DNA of 64,000 bases, from NCBI RefSeq assembly GCF_963675635.1, contig NZ_OY776488.1, forward strand, positions 971,740-1,035,739, written 5' to 3'. The first letter of the stretch is position 1; the number at the start of each line of letters is the position of its first letter. The translations under genes were made by a program, and so were the position numbers. Origin of the DNA: an uncultured Pseudodesulfovibrio sp. (GTDB lineage Bacteria > Desulfobacterota > Desulfovibrionia > Desulfovibrionales > Desulfovibrionaceae). Shown in pieces: positions 9,532 through 17,054 of the stretch. The notes beneath the pieces were generated by a model. It did no database searches, had not been told where the DNA came from, and saw nothing but the letters and a program-made list of their open reading frames with translations.

Positions 9532-9545
9532 TCACATACCTGTGA
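9532..9545. promoter_or_regulatory. Inverted repeat upstream of the solute-binding protein gene
   Basis: TCACA-TACC-TGTGA is a perfect inverted repeat 49 bases before the next start. The half-sites are those of CRP-family sites but in the opposite (outward) order, so CRP-type binding is doubtful. It could be an operator for another dimeric regulator. Confidence 0.25.
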
Positions 9546-9593
9546 TAGTACTTCTGTATGTACTTGATTCAGAGAAACGTGTATTTATCTTAA

Positions 9594-10391
9594 ATGGAAA
9601 CATATGCGCACAAGAATAAAACAAAAAGAATTGCAACCTACTTCTTGCGATGGATTCTCTTCATCATATTATTTAACATTTTTTTCTCGGTAAATTGGGT
9701 ACTTGCCGATTCAGGAAAAAAAACAATTATCTGTGGGATAGCTGAAGGCTTTCCGCCATACCAATATCGAACTGATTCGGCAGAGCCTGCAGGTCTCGAT
9801 GTGGATATAATGCTCCGTGTCGCAAAACGTCTGCAACAAACTGTAATTTTCCAACAGTCCTCATGGGATAAGGTCATAACTGGACTAAGATTGGACACTG
9901 TAGATTGTATATCTGGCATAGAAATTAATGATAAGCGTAAGACATATTTTGACTTTACCACGCCATACTACAACAGAAAAAACGTAGTATTTGTAAGACA
10001 AGACAATACCGATATCCACTCCATTCAGGATCTGAAATGGCAGGTTGTTGCCGGGGACAGACATTCGTTTGTTGAACTATACTTGGCTCAGATAGGATTG
10101 CGAAGTCAGATACGATTGTATCAAACCGACAGCAAAGACACATCCATTCGCATGCTAAAGGAAAAAGTGGTCGTGGCCGTTATTGCCCCTCTTGAAGTCG
10201 GTTTGTATCTTGCAAAAAAACACTCAGTAGAAGTCAGAATACTCGATAATTCAGACCCAGGGTCGCCTGTGGGCATCGCTGTAAACAAAGGCAATGGGGA
10301 ACTCCTTAATCAAATAGAAAAGGCTCTAGAGGCTTTAAAGACAGAAGGTGTTCTTGACACTATCATTAACAGATGGCGTTCTATGGATTGA
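9594..10391 (+). CDS. Periplasmic solute-binding protein, amino-acid type (SBP family 3)
   Basis: This is a probable periplasmic receptor for an amino acid or similar small polar ligand. Of 265 residues, about 1-39 form a signal peptide with a basic N-terminus and a hydrophobic core ('WILFIILFNIFFSVNWVLA'). The mature part has the family 3 start 'GIAEGFPPYQYR', then 'GLDVDIMLRVAKRL', 'VDCISGIEINDKRKTYFDFT' and a C-terminal 'LNQIEKALEALKTEGVLDTI'. No permease or ATPase gene is adjacent, so it is an orphan receptor. It may serve a transporter encoded elsewhere or act as a sensor. Confidence 0.85.
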   Translation: METYAHKNKTKRIATYFLRWILFIILFNIFFSVNWVLADSGKKTIICGIAEGFPPYQYRTDSAEPAGLDVDIMLRVAKRLQQTVIFQQSSWDKVITGLRLDTVDCISGIEINDKRKTYFDFTTPYYNRKNVVFVRQDNTDIHSIQDLKWQVVAGDRHSFVELYLAQIGLRSQIRLYQTDSKDTSIRMLKEKVVVAVIAPLEVGLYLAKKHSVEVRILDNSDPGSPVGIAVNKGNGELLNQIEKALEALKTEGVLDTIINRWRSMD

Positions 10392-10489
10392 TTTCTTTCC
10401 CAAATCTGGATCAGCATAACCATTCATTTTAGCATTCATACTGTCTGTAAGTGAAGTTTTCAATTGTATACAAAGAATGACTAAAAAAA

Positions 10490-10509
10490 GGGCGACCATA
10501 TGGTCGCCC
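10490..10509. terminator. Bidirectional terminator between the SBP gene and dapA
   Basis: GGGCGACCAT / ATGGTCGCCC is a perfect palindrome with an A-rich 5' and a T-rich 3' flank. It can stop transcription of the SBP gene (+) and read-through from dapA (-). Confidence 0.8.
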
Positions 10510-10531
10510 TTTTCAGGAGATGACAAAAAAA

Positions 10532-10551
10532 CCCCGGCAACAAGGCTGGGG
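10532..10551 (-). terminator. Intrinsic terminator of dapA
   Basis: On the minus strand CCCCAGC / GCCGGGG forms a 7-bp stem with one G-T pair, followed by seven T, 9 bases after the dapA stop. Confidence 0.8.
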
Positions 10552-10560
10552 CTTTAAAAA

Positions 10561-11442
10561 TTACAGAATTCCGGCGGTTTTCAACACGCATTTAAGTATG
10601 GGTTTGTTCTCATCCTGCAAAGGAACGATAGGCAGACGGAACTGAGCATCTTTGAAAATACCCATCATGGCAAGGGAGGTTTTAACAGGGATTGGATTAG
10701 TTTCCATAAACATAGCACGATTTACAGGAGCCATTTTCAAGCTCAAGTCGAGAGCGGCTTCGTGGTCCTTGTTAAAAAAAGCTTTGCACATATCACTCAT
10801 CGCTTTGGGCATGATGTTGGAAATGACAGAAATAACGCCTACACCACCCACAGAAAGCAGGGGAAGGACAGTAAAGTCATCGCCGGACAACAGGTTGAAG
10901 TCTTTGCCACACTGTTCAATTACCTGCGCAGCCTGGTTCATGTCACCAGTAGCCTCTTTGACAGCTACAGCTTCGGGGACAGCATCCACGATCATTTTAA
11001 GATGCGCAGGGAGCAGATTAAGACCTGTACGGCCAGGAACATTGTAGATGACAAAAGGCATAGACACTTCTGCCGCAATAGCCTTGAAGTGTTCAACCAG
11101 TCCGCCAGGTGTGGGTTTGTTGTAATAAGGCGTAATTTGCAAGGCAGCATCAGCCCCGGCATCTTTAGCCATTTTGGTTAATGCGATAGCTTCTTTCGTG
11201 GAGTTGGAACCGGCACCAGCTACGACCGGCACACGGCCTTTCGCCTGCTCCACACAAATTTTGATGATCCGTCCTTGCTCTTCGTGAGTCAAAGTAGCGG
11301 CTTCGCCTGTAGTGCCGCATGGCACCAACCCGTCGATTCCCTGCTCAATCTGCCACTCAATGAAATCCCGATATGCGGATTCATCGATTTCCCCGTTTTC
11401 AAAAGGGGTCGAGAGGGCAGTATAAGCTCCTCTAAATTCCAT
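10561..11442 (-). CDS. dapA: 4-hydroxy-tetrahydrodipicolinate synthase
   Basis: DapA condenses pyruvate with aspartate semialdehyde, the first committed step to lysine and diaminopimelate. I chose the ATG at 11442 because AAGGAG then lies 6 bases upstream; an ATG two codons earlier touches the Shine-Dalgarno. The 293 residues show Thr44-Thr45 in 'PCGTTGEAATL', Tyr133 in 'YNVPGRTG' and the Schiff-base Lys162 in 'VAVKEATGDM'. It is the last gene of the minus-strand run that includes the UshA-like selenoprotein gene, 43 bases upstream. Confidence 0.97.
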   Translation of the reverse strand: MEFRGAYTALSTPFENGEIDESAYRDFIEWQIEQGIDGLVPCGTTGEAATLTHEEQGRIIKICVEQAKGRVPVVAGAGSNSTKEAIALTKMAKDAGADAALQITPYYNKPTPGGLVEHFKAIAAEVSMPFVIYNVPGRTGLNLLPAHLKMIVDAVPEAVAVKEATGDMNQAAQVIEQCGKDFNLLSGDDFTVLPLLSVGGVGVISVISNIMPKAMSDMCKAFFNKDHEAALDLSLKMAPVNRAMFMETNPIPVKTSLAMMGIFKDAQFRLPIVPLQDENKPILKCVLKTAGIL

Positions 11443-11485
11443 AGTCATCTCCTTGTCTTTCTATGAAACATACGGACGTTAGCCA

Positions 11486-12346
11486 CTATTGCAATACAGC
11501 GGCAACCTCCGGATTGTCCTTATAGGTATCGTTCAAACCTATTGATGTAGAGTTATAGTTCTTCGAGACATTCCAGGCAAACGAATTTTTACGTTGAGGC
11601 CATTCGAATATCTGTATCTCGCAAACGCTCCGCCCTTTGTCATAAGGACGAATCCATACACAACGGTCGTCCGCAAGAACTCGACCATTTAATCCGGATC
11701 CGCGCCCACTTCCCAACAAAAGATCAGGAACAAATTCAGGATTTTTTATCAAATATTCATTTTCACCAATCCAGCCCCAATCGGACAAGCCGACAATCAG
11801 ACGAACATCATTTTGTAATGATTGGATGTGGCGTCTTACAGATAAGACCATTTCTTCGTTTGGAATATCTTCGCCTTGAGGCAAGGAAGGGAATCGGATA
11901 AATCCGATTCTATCACCGGTACCAAGCGTCAAAACCGTGATTGGTGCGTCTGTGGAGGATTGCTGCCAAGAACCAAGCGCAACTTGAGCCTTCGCCAGAG
12001 CATGGGATTCTTCTTCGGAGATGAAACCTATGTCGTACCTCAGCAGGTTGTACGCTTTGACCAATGAAAGCACACCATCTTGATCGGGAAGTGTACCCTG
12101 AGGACGCATATATTCCCAACCACCGGAAACTAAGAGTCGTGGGGCCGATGTTTTGTGGACATCAAAAAAATACGTGGCCCGCCGGGCCACGCCACCAAGA
12201 GTTTTACCACCTCATGATGGGCATGGACGCACCGTGCCATACGTATTTGCCGAATAGAGAATAGTCAGTACCGCTTCTTTCGCCCACACTTGAGTGCAGG
12301 CGAAGAGAAAGACTGCCAGGCAAAGGCAGTATGTATACCGTCTCAT
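11486..12346 (-). CDS. UshA-like probable selenoprotein with in-frame UGA (Sec) codon
   Basis: Read from the ATG at 12346, the frame codes for a 286-residue secreted protein if the TGA at 12214-12212 is read as selenocysteine. The N-terminus is a signal peptide (hydrophobic, ending near 'CTQVWA'). Then comes 'NTYGTVRPCPSUGGKTLGG' with Cys42 and Sec45 in a CxxU redox-type motif, and 'VARRATYFFD', which continues in frame to the stop at 11486. The fold resembles the 5'-nucleotidase/UshA metallophosphoesterase family ('LIVGLSDWGWIGENEYL'). The usual metal-binding histidine motif (GGHSHT) is replaced by 'LGSGRGSG', so phosphatase activity is unlikely. The start lies 1 base after the IHF/HU stop, suggesting coupling. 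A hairpin fitting a bacterial SECIS starts 20 bases after the UGA. Without recoding, only a 44-residue peptide or a GTG-started 234-residue fragment lacking the signal peptide would be made. Confidence 0.85.
12173..12191 (-). promoter_or_regulatory. Candidate bacterial SECIS hairpin
   Basis: On the minus strand CGTGGCCC-GGC-GGGCCACG forms a perfect 8-bp stem with a G-containing apical loop. It begins 20 bases after the UGA at 12214-12212 and its loop lies about 28 bases after it. Bacterial SECIS elements sit in the coding region just downstream of UGA and have guanine in the apical loop. The three-base loop is tight, and the bulged U of the E. coli element is not evident. Confidence 0.6.
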
Positions 12347-12347
12347 C

Positions 12348-12623
12348 CTACTGGTTGATGAATTCTTTCAATTCTTTACCAGGACGGAAGAAGGGGAGTC
12401 TTTTAGGACTGACCTGAACAACAGTGCCCGTCTTGGGATTGCGCCCTGTGTAACCTTCATAGTCTTTGATCTTAAAACTGCCAAAACCTCTGATTTCGAC
12501 ACGGTCACCGCGACGAAGGGCTTCCTTGACGGAATCGACGAAAGCTCCGACCACCTTGGTGGCCTCGTCTACGTGCATTTTTTTCTGTTCCGACAGAGCC
12601 TTGATCAATTCGCTCTTATTCAT
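12348..12623 (-). CDS. HU/IHF-family DNA-binding protein
   Basis: This 91-residue nucleoid protein is of the HU/IHF fold. The start at 12623 is set by AGGGGG, which fits far better than an ATG six codons upstream. The family signature is 'VEIRGFGSFKIKDYEGYTGRNPKTG', and the beta-arm ends in 'KRLPFFRPGKELKEF'. The RxGRNP arm tip is intact. Whether it acts as HU or as an IHF subunit cannot be decided here. Its stop is 1 base from the start of the selenoprotein gene. A promoter candidate lies at 12715-12744. Confidence 0.93.
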   Translation of the reverse strand: MNKSELIKALSEQKKMHVDEATKVVGAFVDSVKEALRRGDRVEIRGFGSFKIKDYEGYTGRNPKTGTVVQVSPKRLPFFRPGKELKEFINQ

Positions 12624-12714
12624 GGTTTCCCCCTGAAACATTGCTTGAATCGTAGCGCCACAAAAAGGCTCTACGAAGATATGGAAATGAAGTCACTCTC
12701 CAAAATTCTCACTA

Positions 12715-12744
12715 ACTATGCCGAAAAATAACTCTTTTCGTCAA
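12715..12744 (-). promoter_or_regulatory. Sigma-70-type promoter candidate for the IHF/HU-selenoprotein unit
   Basis: On the minus strand TTGACG (12744-12739) and CATAGT (12720-12715) are separated by 18 bases. They lie about 92 bases before the IHF/HU start and just after the end of the MinD-like gene. Confidence 0.45.
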
Positions 12745-12763
12745 CCCCTTATTTGTGTTTTCG

Positions 12764-13570
12764 TCAAGATGGAAAATTTTTCAAAATTGGACGTCCGCTG
12801 ATTCGCTCAATGTTGTCTTCACGGTATCGCATTATCTTACGCGCAATGGCCCTAATATCCTTGCTGGCCGGAGCTTTTGGGGCATATTTCATAAGTGGCG
12901 TCTGACGTCGAACCGATTCGACAAGAGTCGAATCCTGATGAACAAATCCGAGGTTCCGTAACTCAATGTTCAAAAAATTCTTACATGCGGCAGACAATCT
13001 ATCAAATGTTTGATTCGCTTCCTGCGCACTCAGAGCCTGATTGACCACGACAAGATAATCCTTGATATCATACTGCGTCGTCAGAACTTTGATCATGGCA
13101 TAACTATCTGTCAACGAAGTTGGCTCAGGCGTGACAACGACGATTCGAAGCTGAGACAGGGATGCCAGCGAAAGAACTGTCGGGCTGATGCCAGCGCCAA
13201 GGTCGAGCATGAGGTAATCATACCTTCCGGCGATAGTGATGAGTTTCTTGAAGAGAATATCCTGAATGTCTTCGTCCATTTCAACCAGTTCTGGAACGCC
13301 ACTGGTGGCCGGGAGCATGTCAAATCCAGGCTCGATAGAGACAACAACGTCTTCTGCGGAGACTCCAGTCTGCAACAGGTCATGCAAGTTCTTCTCCGGT
13401 GAAATTCCGAGCAAAACATCAAGGTTTGCCAGTCCAAGGTCACAATCCATGAGTATGGCTGTTGCTGCGGCCTGTTGCAAAGCGTATCCTAGATTGAGGA
13501 CGATGTTTGTTTTACCCACGCCGCCTTTACCGCTCATAATAGCGAGGCTGAGTGTCTTGTTTGTGTTCAT
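12764..13570 (-). CDS. MinD/ParA-family ATPase, FlhG-like
   Basis: This 268-residue P-loop ATPase has the deviant Walker A 'SGKGGVGKTN' (signature Lys15, catalytic Lys20), 'DCDLGLANLDVLLG' and 'MLDLGAGISPTVLSLA'. It also has 'VVVTPEPTSLTDSYAMIKVL', a segment typical of the FlhG/YlxH group, which sets flagellar number and position. No FlhF, MinC or MinE gene is near, so the target is uncertain. It is the last gene after prfB and a GGDEF gene, with only 12 bases between it and the GGDEF stop. Confidence 0.85.
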   Translation of the reverse strand: MNTNKTLSLAIMSGKGGVGKTNIVLNLGYALQQAAATAILMDCDLGLANLDVLLGISPEKNLHDLLQTGVSAEDVVVSIEPGFDMLPATSGVPELVEMDEDIQDILFKKLITIAGRYDYLMLDLGAGISPTVLSLASLSQLRIVVVTPEPTSLTDSYAMIKVLTTQYDIKDYLVVVNQALSAQEANQTFDRLSAACKNFLNIELRNLGFVHQDSTLVESVRRQTPLMKYAPKAPASKDIRAIARKIMRYREDNIERISGRPILKNFPS

Positions 13571-13582
13571 GGCCTGTCTCCG

Positions 13583-14437
13583 TTATTTCCCGCCGAACAG
13601 GAATTGCTTTTCATTTGCCTGGACAAGAGTTGCATTTGGTACATTGTCCACAAAGGGCAGTTTGGATACCTTCACTTGGTCTTTTCCAGACGATTTTGCT
13701 TCATAGAGCGCTTCGTCAGCCAGCTTGATAAGTTCCTTCTCTGTCATCTCTATCGTCCCCTTGAAACAGGTCAACCCCGCAGAGCATGTGACATTGAAGG
13801 ATGTTTCTTTATCAGAAGAGTAGAATGTAATTTTTTTAAACTCATCAAGCAGTCTATTAATAAGTTGCGTTGCCTTGACCACGCCGGAGCCTGCCATGAT
13901 CAGGGCAAACTCTTCTCCTCCGAACCGTGCGGCAAGATCGTATCGCCTGGTCGACGCCTGCAAGTGCTCAGCAAAACGCGTCAAGACTTCGTCCCCCTTG
14001 GGGTGACCGTAGGTGTCATTGACGGATTTGAAATTATCAAGGTCGAAAATTGCAAGCGACAACGGGGTCTTGGCTCGTTTTGATCGTTCGATTTCAATAT
14101 CGAGGATACGATCGAAAGCACGTCTGTTCGCCAACCCTGTCAAAGCGTCATGATCGGTCTGATACGACAATTTTTCCAGTATTTTCTGAAGCCTTTCAAG
14201 TTGCGGAAACGCCTCACCGTCAACTGGTATAGTCAACCATTGTCGCAAATCATGCTTTGCTGACAAGTCATCCCATTCATTCTGGGTGATGCCTTCCAAC
14301 TGTCGAAATATCCAAACAGCATTAGCATCAACTTGCACCGGGTTCACCCCGGAAATGTCGTTTAACTGCTTCTGAAGTTCAGAAAGTTCAGCGGCGATTT
14401 CCTGTTCAGGGAAAGTAATTTTATTTTCCTTGGGCAT
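13583..14437 (-). CDS. Diguanylate cyclase (GGDEF domain)
   Basis: The gene probably makes cyclic di-GMP from two GTP. In 284 residues, about 1-95 form a domain I do not recognise, with no obvious membrane segment. The GGDEF domain follows: 'DHDALTGLANRRAFDRIL', 'FDLDNFKSVNDTYGH' and the active-site GGEEF at 173-177. The inhibitory I-site RxxD is present at 164-167 (RRYD), five residues before GGEEF, so product inhibition is expected. The protein is cytosolic. It overlaps the end of prfB by 17 bases. Confidence 0.93.
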   Translation of the reverse strand: MPKENKITFPEQEIAAELSELQKQLNDISGVNPVQVDANAVWIFRQLEGITQNEWDDLSAKHDLRQWLTIPVDGEAFPQLERLQKILEKLSYQTDHDALTGLANRRAFDRILDIEIERSKRAKTPLSLAIFDLDNFKSVNDTYGHPKGDEVLTRFAEHLQASTRRYDLAARFGGEEFALIMAGSGVVKATQLINRLLDEFKKITFYSSDKETSFNVTCSAGLTCFKGTIEMTEKELIKLADEALYEAKSSGKDQVKVSKLPFVDNVPNATLVQANEKQFLFGGK

Positions 14438-15534
14438 GGATGTAGAGTAGGTGGTTTCGGATCATTTCGTCCAGATCTCCGTCCAAAAAGGCGTCGACGT
14501 TGCCGCTTTCACTATTGGAACGGTGATCCTTGACCAAACGATATGGTTGAAGAGTATAGGTCCGTATCTGACTTCCCCAGGCGATAGCCTCTTTGGCCTG
14601 ATAATCCTGCCTGCGGCTTTCTTCGATCTTTTTCAACTCCTGCTCATACAGTCGAGCTTTCAAAAGACGTAAGGCTGTAGCCTTATTCCTGTGCTGTGAT
14701 TTTTCATTCTGACACTGTGCAACAAGGCCAGTGGGAATATGTGTGATGCGGACCGCAGAACTGGTTTTATTGACCGACTGCCCGCCGGGCCCGCTGGAGC
14801 GGAAGGTGTCAATCCGCAAATCTTCATCCTTGACCTCAATTTCAATATCATCATCCAGATCAGGATAGACATCCACGGACGCAAAAGATGTATGACGCCT
14901 TCCTGATGAATCGAATGGGGAGATACGAATCAAGCGGTGGACACCAGCCTCACCTTTGAGCAGGCCATAAGCGAACAGGCCTTCGATTTGAAGGGTAACG
15001 GATTTGATTCCCGCTTCCTCTCCAGCTTGAAAGTCGAGCTGGGAAACCTTGAATCCTTTACGTTCGGCATACCTATTATACATTCGAAGCAGCATCTCAG
15101 CCCAGTCCTGGGATTCGACACCGCCAGCTCCTGGGTGGATTTCCAGGATGGCATTGCTTTTATCATGCTCAAAGGCGAACATGGTTGCCAGTTCTGTCCC
15201 TGCCAGCCGTTCTTTGAGCAGGGCAACCTGCCCATCCAACGCTGCAAGCGATTCGTCATCAGGGGATTCCTGAGCCAATTCAAGCCATGCCTCAAGGTCG
15301 TCCTTGGCTTCAATCAACCCATTATACATGCCAAGCTTTGTGGAAAGCTGACTTTTTTCTTTAAGAACAGGTGTAAGTGCTTCAGGCTTGTCCCATGCAC
15401 CCGGCTTGGAAAGATCAGCCTCTATGGCATCAAGACGTTCTTTTGTCTGGGCGTAGTCAAAGCCGCCCCCAGAGAGTCTCGAACTGGTCTATAAGATCTT
15501 GCGATGTCGCTTTAAGTTCATGATATTCAAACAT
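14421..15534 (-). CDS. prfB: Peptide chain release factor 2, with programmed +1 frameshift
   Basis: RF2 recognises UAA and UGA. The ATG at 15534 overlaps the lnt stop. The first frame encodes 25 codons and ends at an in-frame TGA (15459-15457) inside CTTTGAC. A +1 shift there joins it to the main frame, giving about 370 residues. A GGGGG run a few bases upstream acts as the internal Shine-Dalgarno. The main frame contains the SPF tripeptide ('RISPFDSSGRR') that reads stop codons and the GGQ motif ('RSSGPGGQSVNKTSS') for peptide release. This is the classical autoregulation: low RF2 favours the shift. Confidence 0.96.
15456..15462 (-). promoter_or_regulatory. prfB +1 programmed frameshift site
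   Basis: CTTTGAC on the minus strand puts UGA in the zero frame after 25 codons. It is preceded by GGGGGCGG acting as the stimulatory Shine-Dalgarno-like element. Confidence 0.95.
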
Positions 15535-17051
15535 TATTCTGTTTTTCCTTTATATCGGATGGCTGTGTAGCCGATAAAACCGAATGCGGCAATGGTCATG
15601 CCGTATATAAAAAACGACAACCAACCGACTATCCGGTGGTATAAAGTCGTTTCGTTCAAAGGTGCAATACTCAAGCTCAAACTCTCAGCCTCAAATTGAG
15701 TCCCCATAGCGGCAATTCGCCCGACCGGATCGATGAACGCGGAAACACCTGTATTGGTGCTCCTCGCCAGCCAACGGCCTTGTTCAACAGATCGCATGAT
15801 AGACAGATTGAGGTGCTGCTGTGGAGCGGATGTGTCACCAAACCATGCATCATTACTGATATTCACTAGAATGTTGGCACCACGCTCCACCTGTGCTTGT
15901 GCCAACTCTGGAAATATTGCTTCATAACAAATGAGCACTCCAAGAGCAACGCCATTCACTTTTAGCGGCTGGTTGTCTGAGCCGGGAAGGAAGTTACCGG
16001 CGGCCTGGACCAGCTTTTCAAAGGGTACCCATTCTTCAAAGGGCATATATTCGCCGAACGGAACAAGGTGCTCCTTGTCATAATGCTGTATTGTCCGACC
16101 TGTCGCATCCATGAGCCATGCACGGTTGTAGAGTACATAGCTGTTCTTTTTCATGTCAGTGACATGGTACGCAGGAGATCCGGTGATAATGTTAACTTTC
16201 GCCTCTCTAGCAAGGATTTCAACACCTTTGCGAAGTGGCGTCATGTTTTGCAAGTAAAACGGCATGGCCGTTTCAGGCCAGATGGCAAGAACCGGCTTAT
16301 GAGTCCGCATAGCCTCCAAGGTCAATCTACTGTATTTCTTAACCGTTTCTGCCTGATAAGCCGGTACCCATTTTTTACCCTGGTCGACATTGCCTTGGAT
16401 TAGTGAAACCGAGAAATTTGCTGAACCAGTCTCGAAAGTCGTAACTCTGTAAAAACCAAATACAGCCAGGGAAACAGTCAGTCCCACCGCAAACCAGAGC
16501 GTACTTTTGTATGTACTGTAAAGAAGTAATGCCACAGCCAACATGGCAAAGACCCCGGATAAACCATACGCTCCGAACACTGAAGCGCCTTGAATGGCAA
16601 ACGGCCATGAGGCGAATGCAGACGACAGGTTCATCCATGGAAAACCGGAAAACAGCGTCCCCATGAGCATTTCCATGGTTGCCCAGGAAAAGCCTGCAAG
16701 CAGACAGAGAGGGATTCCATCAATTTGTTTGCCCGCGTGATACAGCCCCAAAGAGAACAGGCCGAAATAGATGCCCATAAAAGCAGCCAGTAAGATGGGA
16801 CAGGGCAGGGCAATGAACCATGGCAGCCCCCCGTAGATCTGAACCGGGATAACCATCCAGTAATAACATCCGGTGGCGGCCAAGGTACCAGCCAGCCAAC
16901 CATATTTGAGAGCTTTTTTCCACGAAGTGGCACGTAACCCTATCCAGGTGAGGCCAAGAGGAAAAGCTAACGCGGCCAGAGGAAAATGAAAAACCGGATT
17001 GGCAAAACCTATCCACGCCCCGACGGTTGCGATAAGGACCAGCGTCAGCAC
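15534..17051 (-). CDS. lnt: Apolipoprotein N-acyltransferase
   Basis: Lnt adds the third acyl chain to lipoproteins at the inner membrane. In 505 residues there are several N-terminal membrane helices (about 1-200), a periplasmic nitrilase-type domain and a final helix near the C-terminus. The catalytic Glu lies in 'AIWPETAMPFY', the Lys in 'DKEHLVPFGEYMPFE' and the Cys in 'VLICYEAIFPE'. The start is GTG at 17051, 3 bases after the corC stop. Its stop overlaps the prfB start. Confidence 0.95.
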   Translation of the reverse strand: MLTLVLIATVGAWIGFANPVFHFPLAALAFPLGLTWIGLRATSWKKALKYGWLAGTLAATGCYYWMVIPVQIYGGLPWFIALPCPILLAAFMGIYFGLFSLGLYHAGKQIDGIPLCLLAGFSWATMEMLMGTLFSGFPWMNLSSAFASWPFAIQGASVFGAYGLSGVFAMLAVALLLYSTYKSTLWFAVGLTVSLAVFGFYRVTTFETGSANFSVSLIQGNVDQGKKWVPAYQAETVKKYSRLTLEAMRTHKPVLAIWPETAMPFYLQNMTPLRKGVEILAREAKVNIITGSPAYHVTDMKKNSYVLYNRAWLMDATGRTIQHYDKEHLVPFGEYMPFEEWVPFEKLVQAAGNFLPGSDNQPLKVNGVALGVLICYEAIFPELAQAQVERGANILVNISNDAWFGDTSAPQQHLNLSIMRSVEQGRWLARSTNTGVSAFIDPVGRIAAMGTQFEAESLSLSIAPLNETTLYHRIVGWLSFFIYGMTIAAFGFIGYTAIRYKGKTE

Positions 17052-17054
17052 GGC

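Noticed and set aside
8504-9535. A 343-codon open frame on the minus strand
   Set aside because: It lies entirely opposite ppaC, whose motifs and Shine-Dalgarno are clear. The antisense protein has no recognisable features and is explained by codon bias of the real gene.
11486-12190. A GTG-started 234-residue protein as the full gene
   Set aside because: The upstream frame has a signal peptide, CxxU and a hairpin after the UGA, so this is better seen as the 3' part of a selenoprotein gene.
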